A stretch of DNA of 64,000 nucleotides from PVC group bacterium (GCA_945870225.1 CAMBRF010000003.1:1-64000), one strand, 5' to 3'; counted from the stretch's first letter, positions 8,601 to 15,608 are shown. A program made the numbers and translations. The notes: a model not told the origin generated them from the sequence alone.

Positions 8601-8813
8601 ACAGCCATGACCACGCTGCTGGGACTTTTGCCGCTGGTCTGGGCTACCGGAAGTGGATCGGAGATTCAGCGTCCCCTGGCAGCCGTCGTACTCGGCGGCT
8701 TGGTATCGGCTATGCTGCTCACACTCATTGTGTTGCCGGCACTGTACTATCTGGTCGAGATGCGTAGTGAAAAGAAGGATGAAATGCTAACAACCATGGA
8801 GGCGAAGTCATGA
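5700..8813 (+). CDS. czcA: Heavy-metal efflux RND pump (CusA/CzcA family)
   Basis: This inner-membrane proton-driven pump has 1037 residues, typical of the HME-RND family. It starts with MFDKLIRFVLHQR and the conserved LPVDAFPDVTNVQV. It has two blocks of membrane helices and two large periplasmic loops. The fourth-helix signature reads ALGMIVDASIVVCEN (Asp402, Glu409). This lacks the first Asp of the CzcA divalent-metal motif (DFGxxxDGAxxxxEN) and is closer to the CusA pattern (AIGxxxDAAxxxxEN), so monovalent Cu/Ag or another soft metal is at least as likely as Zn/Co/Cd. The stop overlaps the next start (ATGA). Confidence 0.92.
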   Translation: MFDKLIRFVLHQRLLVIFGTFIVAGAGLFAWKTLPVDAFPDVTNVQVMILTDAPGLAPLDVEQQVTAPIELAMQGLPGVSQVRSLSKAALSQVIIVLQDGVDLYFARQLVFQRLQSAKEQLPDWAEPEMGPISTGLGEIYQYTLESDAHTPMELRTIQDWYIAPQLRTIPGINEVNSFGGFVKQYHVLVDQNRLLKYGITLADVLAAIERNNANAGGNFLVRDWEQAYVRSLGLIQGIEDIENIVLHAQDGAPVFLRDVAAVKLGPETRSGAVTRDGKGEAVAGMAIMLKDQNSKLVVEAVKKAIPKIQAGLPKGVKINTFYDRTALIQACVRTVADALWQGGLLVILVLFLFLGNLRAALIVALSLPMTAFIAFIMMGTQGVTANLMSLGGLAIALGMIVDASIVVCENIARHLSEKADSGLSRLETIYEAVREVARPVVFAILIIVIVFLPLFSLQQMEGKMFRPLALTMCFAMLGSLLVALTIIPVLCSFFMRTKGEDRDNAVTRFVKRGYLPVLAFSLRRPKTLVALASLLLVGSLALVPWLGTEFLPQLDEGAIAINVVRLPSASLDGSVAVGTEIERRLLARFPEVQTVVTKTGRAEISEDPMGPEQNDVVIMLHPKGEWKTKRSKPELVAAMQEELAAIPGIRLSFSQPIALRVNELISGIKSDLAIKFFGSDLEILRENANRAAALMQGIPGAEDVRVEQVSGFPQVEIVVDRKAIARHKINIADINEIVETAVGGKVASMVVEQQKRFAILVRFPVELRRDIPELERLLVPSPEGARIPLGDLAKIREVEAPAQVSRENGMRRVVVECNIRGRDMGGFVAEVQKAIQPVVAAMPEGYFADIGGQFENQQRAMRRLSIVVPVSLLLIFLMLFSAFNSVKSALLVLVNLPFALIGGILIIVLLKIPLSVSASIGFIALFGIAVENGVLLVSFFDQLRKEGLSPEEAVRRGCELRLRPLLMTAMTTLLGLLPLVWATGSGSEIQRPLAAVVLGGLVSAMLLTLIVLPALYYLVEMRSEKKDEMLTTMEAKS

Positions 8814-9151
8814 AGGCCATTGTCGCATATATTCAACCGTTCATGCTGGAGAAGGTCACAGATGCGCTGCGAACGAAGAAGATTCACGGAGTGACCGTGA
8901 TCCAATGCCAAGGATTCGGTCGTCGGATTGACGGCGACAACCCGCACTACGAAGACTCGGCAGTCGAACTGGGTTACGCCCCGAAGGCCAAGATCGAGAT
9001 CGTCTGCCGGGATGAGGAAATGCAGGTGATTGTGCATGCAATCCGCGAAAGCGCCCATACCGGTCGTCATGGCGACGGCAAGATCTTCGTCACTAACGTG
9101 ACCCTTGCCGTTGATGTTCGGTCAGGCGAGGAGGGTGAGACAATCCTGTAG
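8810..9151 (+). CDS. PII-family signalling protein linked to RND efflux (PII-NG type)
   Basis: The 113-residue protein has the PII fold: an N-terminal strand MKAIVAYIQPFMLEKVTDAL, a T-loop region, and a C-terminal HTGRHGDGKIFV matching the PII B-loop (TGxxGDGKIFV). Canonical GlnB/GlnK genes sit with amtB or glnA. This one overlaps the RND pump gene by 4 bp (ATGA). A divergent group of PII proteins encoded with heavy-metal efflux pumps has been described (PII-NG). The T-loop lacks the usual uridylylated Tyr context (RGxEYxV), having GRRIDGDNPHYEDS instead, so nitrogen signalling is unlikely. A role in tuning the pump is inferred. Confidence 0.85.
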   Translation: MKAIVAYIQPFMLEKVTDALRTKKIHGVTVIQCQGFGRRIDGDNPHYEDSAVELGYAPKAKIEIVCRDEEMQVIVHAIRESAHTGRHGDGKIFVTNVTLAVDVRSGEEGETIL

Positions 9152-9185
9152 GACTGCAGGCATGCGGCTGACTGCCGGAGTGCGG

Positions 9186-9222
9186 TGAGGACGCCCGCGT
9201 TTCAAAAGCGCTGGCGTTCTCA
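9186..9222 (+). terminator. Hairpin terminator after the efflux operon
   Basis: A 17-position stem (9186-9202 with 9206-9222) contains one mismatch and two G-T pairs and closes on a 3-base loop. It is followed by the pyrimidine-rich TCTTCTCTT. It lies 35 bp after the PII gene stop. The T-run is imperfect, so termination efficiency is uncertain. Confidence 0.55.
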
Positions 9223-9280
9223 TCTTCTCTTGGTTGCTGGTGTTGTGACACGCAGTGCTGCAAGGTTCCATTGCGAAGTA

Positions 9281-9817
9281 ATGACGGACATGAAGACAAA
9301 CCAGATCGTCCTGCAAACGTTGTGTATATCGCTTTGTTTGGTATCCCTGTGCGCCTCTGCGCACCTGATAGCCTCTCGAACGGTGGCGGTTGCAGTCGAA
9401 GAGAAGATCAAGCGGAAGACTGCCGCCAGCTACACGGTTGCCGAAAGTGTGACACTGCAGATCACCCTGAGGGGGAAGGCGCTGACCCCTGATGGGCGCA
9501 CGGTCAAATGGACGGCGTACGGGCGCGACCGAAAGGACCGCGCCATCTCTGTCCTTAGTACCGGAGAGTCAAAAGTTGATCTCGCAACAATGGGGATGCA
9601 GAAGGTGGAGCTTGTCGATATCTCCACGACCTCGATTAAGGATCATTCGATCTCGAAGACCTCAGGGCGAGGGCGGAGCCGCCGGGCGACGGCTGTACGC
9701 GTTGAAGGGAGTGGCGTGCAATATGTTGGCTACGGCGTACAGGTATTCGAGGGTGAAGATGTCGTCGGCGAGAAGTTTGGGCCGGATAGCTTGGAGGGCG
9801 CAATTGAAGTGAAATAG
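9281..9817 (+). CDS. Hypothetical exported protein
   Basis: The 178-residue product has a probable signal peptide (NQIVLQTLCISLCLVSLCASA) and then a soluble, beta-rich domain. That domain contains TLQITLRGKALTPDGRTVKWTAYGRD, with a basic stretch SGRGRSRRATAVRVEG and a final GEKFGPDSLEGAIEVK. I do not recognise a family. The end of the efflux operon lies upstream and the P-type ATPase downstream, with a promoter-like sequence in the 64-bp gap, so it is probably expressed separately from the ATPase. The start is uncertain between 9281 and an in-frame ATG at 9290; the frame also opens farther upstream, across the terminator hairpin, which is rejected. Confidence 0.55.
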   Translation: MTDMKTNQIVLQTLCISLCLVSLCASAHLIASRTVAVAVEEKIKRKTAASYTVAESVTLQITLRGKALTPDGRTVKWTAYGRDRKDRAISVLSTGESKVDLATMGMQKVELVDISTTSIKDHSISKTSGRGRSRRATAVRVEGSGVQYVGYGVQVFEGEDVVGEKFGPDSLEGAIEVK

Positions 9818-9828
9818 CAGCAGAAGGA

Positions 9829-9857
9829 TTGGCGCAGAGGCGGGGTCACAGTATCAT
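9829..9857 (+). promoter_or_regulatory. Candidate promoter of the P-type ATPase gene
   Basis: TTGGCG (9829-9834), a 17-bp spacer and TATCAT (9852-9857) precede the ATPase start by 24 bp. The -10 is identical to that of the efflux operon. The -35 matches consensus at four of six positions. Confidence 0.4.
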
Positions 9858-9881
9858 GTCCTGACTTGGAGATGCTGAAGA

Positions 9882-12077
9882 ATGATCACGACCGAGAAGT
9901 TCAGAATCCGCGGCATGGATTGTGCGGAGGAAGTCAACGCGATCAAAGGGACGGTGGGCAAACTGCCCGGCGTGACCGCCCTCGATTTCAACCTCATCGA
10001 TGGAACGATCACCGTGCGGTTTGACGCCGGCCAGGTGAATGAAACCTCGATCCTCGACGCTGTGCGGCGGGCCGGACTGGAGGCCGAAGCCGTTGACGAG
10101 ACGTGTCCGCCCGGAATGTGTGCTGTGGAGGAGGGTTGGTGGAGACGTAGAGGCCGGGCGTTCATGTGCTGGACTTCAGGTATCTTCGTGCTTACGGGAT
10201 TCATTACCCACGCGCTTCTGCACGGTAGCCTCCTCCATGCCTTGGTCGGCGGCGAGGGCATTTCGCACCACTCGTTTCCTCTCCCCGTGATCTTATTCTA
10301 CGCCGCCGCCGTGCTTGCCGGCGCTTGGTTTGTCGCGCCCAAGGCGTTGCTGGCCTTCCGCCGCTTCCGAGCGGACATGAATCTCTTGATGACCATTGCC
10401 GTGATCGGCGCGATGGTCATCGGCCAGTGGTTCGAGGCGGGGACAGTCGCGTTTCTTTTTGCGTTCTCGTTGCTCCTGGAATCGTGGAGCGTCGGCCGCG
10501 CCCGGCGCGCCATCCGCTCCCTCGTCAACCTCACGCCGCCCACCGCGCGCTACATCTGCCCCCATGACGGCGACATCATGGACAGACCCGTTGCCGAGGT
10601 CCCCCTTGGCGCAACGGTTCTGGTGCGCCCAGGCGAACGCATCCCCTTGGATGGCACCGTCACGAAAGGCCGAACGTCCGTGAACCAGGCCCCGATTACT
10701 GGCGAATCCGTCCCGGTCGCCAAAGAGCCGGGGTCCGAAGTCTTCGCCGGAACGATCAACGAAGACGGCGCTATCGAGTTCAAAGCAACCAAACCCGCCG
10801 CGGATACCACATTGGCGCGCATCATTCGCATGGTGGAGCAGGCCCAGTCCCGCCGGGCGCCGGTCGAGCAGTGGGTTGAGAAGTTCGCCCGCTACTACAC
10901 ACCCGCCATGATCGCGGTGGCGTTCCTGGTCGCGGTAGTGCCGCCGCTGTTCGGCGGGCAGTGGATTCGCTGGTTCTACGAGGCGCTGGTCATGCTGGTC
11001 ATTGCCTGCCCCTGCGCGCTGGTGATCTCGACGCCCGTCAGCATTGTCGCGGCACTTACGGCCGCCGCCAAGGCGGGGGTTTTGATCAAGGGCGGCGCCT
11101 TTCTTGAGGCAGCCGGTCGCGTGACTGTCTTCGCGCTGGACAAGACCGGTACGTTGACGAAAGGGCACCCCGAGGTACAGGAAATCGTTCTGCTGAACGG
11201 ACACACACAGGCCGAACTCCTCGCTCGCGCGGCGGCCCTGGAGATTCACAGTGAACACCCCCTGGCGGCGGCGGTCTTGAGGAAAGCCCAGGCAGAGAAG
11301 GTGCTACCCCTGGTGGCTCAGGACTTCCGCATTCTCAAAGGCCGGGGTGCAGAGGCCATGATTGACGGCCGGCTCTTCTGGTTGGGAAGCCACCGTCTCC
11401 TGCATGAAAAAGGCGTTGAGGAGGCCGAGATTCATGCCCATGCCGAACGGTTGGAAGACGCGGGCCACTCCTTGATCATTGTGGGCAGCGACCGGCACGT
11501 CTGCGGTCTCATCAGTGTGGCGGATACCATTCGTCCGGAGGCTCCAGCCCTGGTTCGCCAGTTGAAGGCGGCAGGTGTGCGACACGTCGCCATGCTGACC
11601 GGAGACAACCAAGGCACGGCGGACGCGGTAGCCCGCGCGGTGGGAATTGATGAGGTGCGGGCGGAATTGCTGCCCGAAGACAAGATGAAGGCCATTCAGG
11701 AAATCGCCCAACAGCATGGTCCCGTCGCCATGGTCGGCGATGGCGTCAACGATGCCCCCGCACTGGCAACGGCCACAATCGGCATAGCAATGGGAACGGC
11801 GGGCACAGACGCGGCAATTGAGACAGCGGACATTGCCCTAATGTCTGATGACCTCGCGAGGCTCCCCTGGCTCATTCGTCATGCTCGCCGTTCGCTGCGA
11901 ATCATCCGGCAGAACATTGTGTTTGCTCTGGCCGTGAAGGCTGCATTCATGATACTGGCCCTCCTACAGGTTGCGACACTCTGGATGGCGATCGCGGCCG
12001 ACATGGGCGCGTCCCTGCTGGTCATCTTCAATGCATTGCGGTTACTGCGCTTTGACGAGAAGCTGGACAAATCTTGA
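9882..12077 (+). CDS. P1B-type heavy-metal-translocating ATPase (ZntA/CadA-like)
   Basis: The 731-residue pump exports soft metal cations across the inner membrane. An N-terminal HMA domain begins FRIRGMDCAEEV; the usual second Cys of GMDCxxC is replaced by Glu. A second Cys pair, CPPGMC, occurs near residue 77. Key ATPase motifs are present: TGES in the actuator domain, CPCALVIS in the ion-binding helix, DKTGTLTKG with the phosphorylated Asp, HSEHPLA in the nucleotide domain, and GDGVNDAPALA. CPC with this surrounding sequence fits Zn/Cd/Pb exporters (P1B-2) better than Cu exporters, but specificity is inferred. It lies on the same putative island as the RND pump and hgcAB. Confidence 0.92.
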   Translation: MITTEKFRIRGMDCAEEVNAIKGTVGKLPGVTALDFNLIDGTITVRFDAGQVNETSILDAVRRAGLEAEAVDETCPPGMCAVEEGWWRRRGRAFMCWTSGIFVLTGFITHALLHGSLLHALVGGEGISHHSFPLPVILFYAAAVLAGAWFVAPKALLAFRRFRADMNLLMTIAVIGAMVIGQWFEAGTVAFLFAFSLLLESWSVGRARRAIRSLVNLTPPTARYICPHDGDIMDRPVAEVPLGATVLVRPGERIPLDGTVTKGRTSVNQAPITGESVPVAKEPGSEVFAGTINEDGAIEFKATKPAADTTLARIIRMVEQAQSRRAPVEQWVEKFARYYTPAMIAVAFLVAVVPPLFGGQWIRWFYEALVMLVIACPCALVISTPVSIVAALTAAAKAGVLIKGGAFLEAAGRVTVFALDKTGTLTKGHPEVQEIVLLNGHTQAELLARAAALEIHSEHPLAAAVLRKAQAEKVLPLVAQDFRILKGRGAEAMIDGRLFWLGSHRLLHEKGVEEAEIHAHAERLEDAGHSLIIVGSDRHVCGLISVADTIRPEAPALVRQLKAAGVRHVAMLTGDNQGTADAVARAVGIDEVRAELLPEDKMKAIQEIAQQHGPVAMVGDGVNDAPALATATIGIAMGTAGTDAAIETADIALMSDDLARLPWLIRHARRSLRIIRQNIVFALAVKAAFMILALLQVATLWMAIAADMGASLLVIFNALRLLRFDEKLDKS

Positions 12078-12081
12078 TTGT

Positions 12082-12246
12082 GTCCATGTAAGACGAACCC
12101 AGCGGAGCATTGACGACATCGGCAAACGCCTTGAAGAAGCGGTGAAGGCGCACACCTTCGGGGTCATCGCCGTCATAGACCTTCAGGCCAAGATGCGTGA
12201 GAAGGGCGTTGAGTTCAACAACCCTTCCGGGTCTATGGAGTTCTTT
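12082..12246 (+). pseudogene. Truncated DUF302 gene
   Basis: A reading frame across this stretch encodes RRTQRSIDDIGKRLEEAV followed by KAHTFGVIAVIDLQ and MREKGVEF, matching the N-terminal half of DUF302 proteins. No usable start codon lies in frame before it; an out-of-frame ATG near 12085 suggests a small frameshift. The similarity stops where the tyrosine recombinase gene ends, so the C-terminal half was removed by the junction. DUF302 proteins often accompany metal and thiol-stress genes. Confidence 0.6.
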
Positions 12247-13975
12247 GGAGCGAAGGCTGATCAACCCACTCCTTGGCCTGCTTCACAAGGACCGCGACAA
12301 CGTCGCGCTGCGTCTTCCACGTCTTCTCCGTCATGCCTTCCAACGCCTTCAGCGCCGCTTCCAGGGGCTCCCCAGGCCCTGTAGGCTGCCCATAACTGAC
12401 ACCCGCCACTGTGACCATGGCGGCCGGCAGGGCCTTCGGGGCGGTCGATTCCGAGGCCGTCATGAACGCCGGCATCGCCCCTTCAATCGTCCTCCGGAAA
12501 TCCTCACGCCCAGGCCGGAAGTAGTGTTTCAGGACGACATCCACCGTCTTGTGCCCCGTCACCCGAGTAACCAATTCCATTGGCACGCCAGCCGCCAACG
12601 CTAACGTGATCCAGGTGACCCGGAAACTGTGGAAGTCCCGCACCGACGCCCGACGTAGTCCCCCGTTGCGATCCGCGCTGGCGGCACCCAGACACTTCGC
12701 CGGTCGCGTGGCCGCATGGCCAGGCCGGAAGACCCGCACCCCAGCCCCATTCTCGATCTCATGCAGGTAAAGCGAGACCGAGGATTTGCTGATTCCCATC
12801 CTTTGCGCAATCTCGCGCAACCCAGTCCCGGCCACGTAAGCTTGGAAGACTTCCGTCATCCGCTCCCGCTTCCGCGGGCTCCGGTCTTCAGGCACTTCAG
12901 CGATGACCTTCATTCCCTGTTCAAGCAACGCGGCCGCAGGGAGCAGGGGCCGCGTATCCACCTCAACCGCCTTTGGTTTCGGTTCCTTCTTCTCGCCGCT
13001 CTCTTCCTCCTCGTCCACGTCATAAAAGCCGGCCTGCTCCAGGAGATTCTTCACGCGGTACGTAATCCCCTGTGCGTTCTTCTGGAACATTCTGGCCTGT
13101 TCCGGGAAAACGAATTCCGAACCATTCCCCTCATGCTTCGCGATTTCTGCCCTCAAAATCGGCAACATGGGGATTTCGACCGTCTCCCCGGTCTTGGCCG
13201 TCTTGACTCGCACGAATCCGGCGTCGACGTCCACATTGACCCAACGGAGCAAGCAACAATCGCCACGCCGCATGGCCGTGCAGATTCCGGTCACGATCAC
13301 CGGTCGGATAAAGGGATCCGCTTCGACAGCATTGAGGATGGCTTCCAGTTCCTTCTGATTGAACGGCTTCCGGTGGGTGGTGTCCTCATACAGGGTGGGG
13401 ATGCCGACGAACGGGTTGCGGGCGATATTCGCCTTCTGGGTGAGTGCCTTGAACGCCGATCGCAGGAGAATCAATGCCGCGTTGTACGTGCGCCCGCTGA
13501 CGCCCCGCGCCCGTTCCCCCTGCATGAATGCTTCCGCCATTTCCGGCGTCACGTCCGCCAGTGTCTCGGCCGCCTTGAAATCTTCATGCTTCCGAATGAA
13601 GGCCACGAACCGACCGAATAGTGCGTGCGCCTGTTTCACGTACCGCTTCGACCCCTTCCGTTTCCGCGGTGCCGTGTCCCATTCCCCGGCAAACTTCTCG
13701 AGCGGCATCGAATCGATCCGCCGGCCGGTTCGGATTTCGTGCAACTTCTGGACGTATTCCGCGGACATCTTCTTGGACTTCGCGTCCTCGACCAACGTCT
13801 CGAATTTCTCCAGAGCCTTTCCCTTCGACCGCTCGAAGGTCTTATCCCCGTCCTGGGTGATGGAATCCGGCCGTTCCCCTTCGATCCGGATTTTCAGGTT
13901 CACGACGTGCACCTTGCCATCCACGTTGTACCGCCCGTACCACCATTGACTTGTCTTCCGCATTTCCAGAGGCAT
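12233..13975 (-). CDS. Tyrosine recombinase (integrase) with embedded helix-turn-helix
   Basis: This 580-residue site-specific recombinase has an N-terminal DNA-binding region (about 105-190), then a catalytic domain with R236 (TAMRRGD), candidate Lys near 258-261, H449-x2-R452 (FHSFRVTW), H475 (TGHK) and the nucleophile Y485 (LKHYF). Between the first Arg and the HxxR box lies an insert of well over 100 residues. It holds an acidic/basic linker (DEEEESGEKKEPKPK) and a helix-turn-helix at about 373-406 (LREIAQRMGISKSSVSLYL) of the type found in resolvases. Typical integrases are 350-450 residues. GGGAGG sits 7 nt before the ATG. The last residues overlap the truncated DUF302 gene. It lies 240 bp from the tRNA-Gly fragment and probably mobilised the island. 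Confidence 0.88.
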   Translation of the reverse strand: MPLEMRKTSQWWYGRYNVDGKVHVVNLKIRIEGERPDSITQDGDKTFERSKGKALEKFETLVEDAKSKKMSAEYVQKLHEIRTGRRIDSMPLEKFAGEWDTAPRKRKGSKRYVKQAHALFGRFVAFIRKHEDFKAAETLADVTPEMAEAFMQGERARGVSGRTYNAALILLRSAFKALTQKANIARNPFVGIPTLYEDTTHRKPFNQKELEAILNAVEADPFIRPVIVTGICTAMRRGDCCLLRWVNVDVDAGFVRVKTAKTGETVEIPMLPILRAEIAKHEGNGSEFVFPEQARMFQKNAQGITYRVKNLLEQAGFYDVDEEEESGEKKEPKPKAVEVDTRPLLPAAALLEQGMKVIAEVPEDRSPRKRERMTEVFQAYVAGTGLREIAQRMGISKSSVSLYLHEIENGAGVRVFRPGHAATRPAKCLGAASADRNGGLRRASVRDFHSFRVTWITLALAAGVPMELVTRVTGHKTVDVVLKHYFRPGREDFRRTIEGAMPAFMTASESTAPKALPAAMVTVAGVSYGQPTGPGEPLEAALKALEGMTEKTWKTQRDVVAVLVKQAKEWVDQPSLQRTP

Positions 13976-14214
13976 GTCGAACCCTCCCGTGCGGTATAAG
14001 GACAGGGGACCATTCCCGGTGGACGGGGCAAAGGCGGCCGTCTACAATGACAGCCAAATGAAGGAAGAAACCCGATGCCAGCAACCCTCAGCACGCATCC
14101 TCAACCGCACGCGAGCATCATCGTCGAAAACGGCGGAACTGTCAAACAAGTATCAAACTTTTTCGCACTGTACCACAAAAGACGCTGTAAACATTGTCGT
14201 TGAGCGTTATCTAT

Positions 14215-14265
14215 GTCAGCTTCCCAAGCTGGACGTCGTGGGTTCGATCCCCATCTCCCGCTCCA
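14215..14265 (+). other. attR-like 3' fragment of tRNA-Gly(CCC)
   Basis: The 51 bp contain the anticodon arm (TCAGC-TTCCCAA-GCTGG, anticodon CCC), variable region, T-arm (GTGGG TTCGATC CCCAT), 3' acceptor strand CTCCCGC, discriminator T and encoded CCA of a tRNA-Gly. The matching 5' acceptor strand GCGGGAG and a D-arm are absent upstream, so this is not a complete tRNA. A detached tRNA 3' end beside an integrase is the usual signature of an attachment site. Confidence 0.75.
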
Positions 14266-14286
14266 CTTCGAGCCTACAAAAAACCG

Positions 14287-14314
14287 ATATTGATCAATAG
14301 AATCAATATTTTTC
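14287..14314 (+). terminator. AT-rich hairpin downstream of the tRNA-Gly end
   Basis: ATATTGAT (14287-14294) and ATCAATAT (14302-14309) form a perfect 8-bp stem with a 7-base loop followed by a T-run. It lies 21 bp after the tRNA 3' end, as a native tRNA terminator would, which supports this side being original chromosome. Confidence 0.5.
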
Positions 14315-14496
14315 TGCATTAAGACCATTTCATGCTACCACCTGCGACCGGGTGCGATTTACTGCATCAATCCCACACACACGACACACAACCATGTCGC
14401 TTCATCAGGGATCGAGGCCTTTGGTATGGCTCCATCCCCAGAACCGTGTAACCAGACCCCGCTGCAGGACACGGCTCGAACGAACACCTCATTGGC

Positions 14497-15549
14497 TCAC
14501 TGACCTGTGGGCAGGGCAACCCGGAAACCCAAGTCAATTCCGCCAGCTTCGCCCGGGTCGCTGTCGGCGCGACAGGCAACCCGACAGCCCCAGGCACGGC
14601 TGGCCCAACCGCCGCCGCGATTCACACGGCAAGGGCAAGGGCTCAGAAGCTCACCAACTGGATCAATCACTGTACCGGGGTCAGTTCCATACGAATCCAA
14701 GTGCCACCAATCCAAGCACCATTCATTGACATTACCGTGAATGTCATATAGACCCCACGCATTGGGCAGGTAGGACCCAACTATCGCGCTCGCCACGGAT
14801 GCGTCCCCGCTCAGGGATGGGTTCCAGCTCACTGAATCGTCCCCGCTCCCAGATGCGGCCCCGCTCTGGAAGTATCCTGACCCGCCATTGTGATAGTAGC
14901 GACCAACCTCGGACATGTTCGGGCACTGGTCTTCGTCCGTCAGGTTCTTGCCAGAGTTCAACGTCGTGGTTGTTCCGGCCCGCCCCGCATACTCCCACTG
15001 CGACTCTGTCGGCAGATCGAAGGCCTTGCCCGTCCGCGCACGCAGCCGTCCCATGAACGAGTCGGCATCAACGGAGTTTGTGGCAAAGCCGTCGTTGTTG
15101 CAAGGCCAGTCCGCCCCAGCGTTCGCCCCGCGGATCATATCGTAACTCACCCGCTCAACCGGTCGAGCATCGCGACAACTGGCATTGGTGAAGGCACTCG
15201 GCCATGTTCCCATGACCCGCTCCCACTGCTTCTGCGTGACCTCAAACACGCCAATGTAAAAAGGTTGCGTCAAAGTGACCTGATGCTGGGTCTCGCCCCT
15301 ATAGCCAAGTTCGTTGGTCGGCGATCCCATGGTAAAGGTACCGGCAGGTATCCGCCGAAACACCATCTTGGTGGTCTTGTAGTCGTCCGTCCAGCCACCG
15401 GTGGGAACGGCAGTCATGTAACTCACCGGGTAATGCGATGCCGTTTGCCCGGCGGAGAGGTCAACGATCATGTATGGCTTTGTTAAACAGCCAGAGAGCA
15501 TCGCACAGCCAACCATCACCAACACTATGATCCAAACTCGTATCTTCAT
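14497..15549 (-). CDS. SUMF1/formylglycine-generating-enzyme-domain lipoprotein
   Basis: The 350-residue product has a lipoprotein signal peptide ending in LSGC (lipobox Cys21), so it is probably lipid-anchored. The rest is one SUMF1-like domain: MVFRRIPAGTFTMGSP, FYIGVFEVTQKQWERVMG, LPTESQWEYAGRAGT, WGLYDIHGNVNEWCLDWW, and RGGGWASRAWGCR near the end. These are the standard blocks of the fold. Many bacterial members are not sulfatase activators, no sulfatase is adjacent, and the activity is unknown. GAAGGA lies 9 nt before the ATG; the frame opens earlier, but signal peptide and RBS fix this start. It is closely paralogous to the gene at 45162-46367, including promoter and 3' end. Confidence 0.85.
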   Translation of the reverse strand: MKIRVWIIVLVMVGCAMLSGCLTKPYMIVDLSAGQTASHYPVSYMTAVPTGGWTDDYKTTKMVFRRIPAGTFTMGSPTNELGYRGETQHQVTLTQPFYIGVFEVTQKQWERVMGTWPSAFTNASCRDARPVERVSYDMIRGANAGADWPCNNDGFATNSVDADSFMGRLRARTGKAFDLPTESQWEYAGRAGTTTTLNSGKNLTDEDQCPNMSEVGRYYHNGGSGYFQSGAASGSGDDSVSWNPSLSGDASVASAIVGSYLPNAWGLYDIHGNVNEWCLDWWHLDSYGTDPGTVIDPVGELLSPCPCRVNRGGGWASRAWGCRVACRADSDPGEAGGIDLGFRVALPTGQ

Positions 15550-15579
15550 CGCGTTATATCCTTCAGCTTGATGCCCGTG

Positions 15580-15608
15580 AAGATAGTCCGCCAAGATGAT
15601 AGAATCAA
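15580..15608 (-). promoter_or_regulatory. Promoter of SUMF1 paralogue 1
   Basis: On the minus strand TTGATT (15608-15603), a 17-bp spacer and TATCTT (15585-15580). The surrounding sequence (GGTGGTGCTTGATTCT ... GGCGGACTAT) is conserved upstream of the paralogue at 46367, which supports its function. Confidence 0.6.

Larger units (their letters stand above)
1..14265. mobile_element. Putative metal(loid) genomic island, right part (left end outside window)
   Basis: The segment from the window start to a 3' tRNA-Gly fragment at 14215-14265 has the layout of a tRNA-targeted island: an attR-like tRNA 3' end, an adjacent tyrosine recombinase (12233-13975), and cargo of metal genes (arsR-hgcA-hgcB, an RND efflux operon, a P1B ATPase) plus an IS3 end. 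For an element entering the 3' end of a tRNA gene, the detached 3' copy lies at the far end, so the complete tRNA-Gly should lie left of the window. A truncated DUF302 gene beside the recombinase shows at least one further rearrangement, so the unit may be composite. This is inference from layout. Confidence 0.5.

Noticed and set aside
10293..11258. 321-codon minus-strand frame opposite the P-type ATPase
   Set aside because: It is a shadow of the ATPase coding sequence with no domain match.
14201..14265. Complete tRNA-Gly gene
   Set aside because: The 3' two thirds fit, but no 5' acceptor strand (GCGGGAG) or D-arm occurs upstream, so only a fragment is called.
14101..14328. Minus-strand frame reading GRWGSNPRRPAWEAD
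   Set aside because: This peptide is the translated antisense of a tRNA end, a common false gene. The sequence is explained by the tRNA-Gly fragment.
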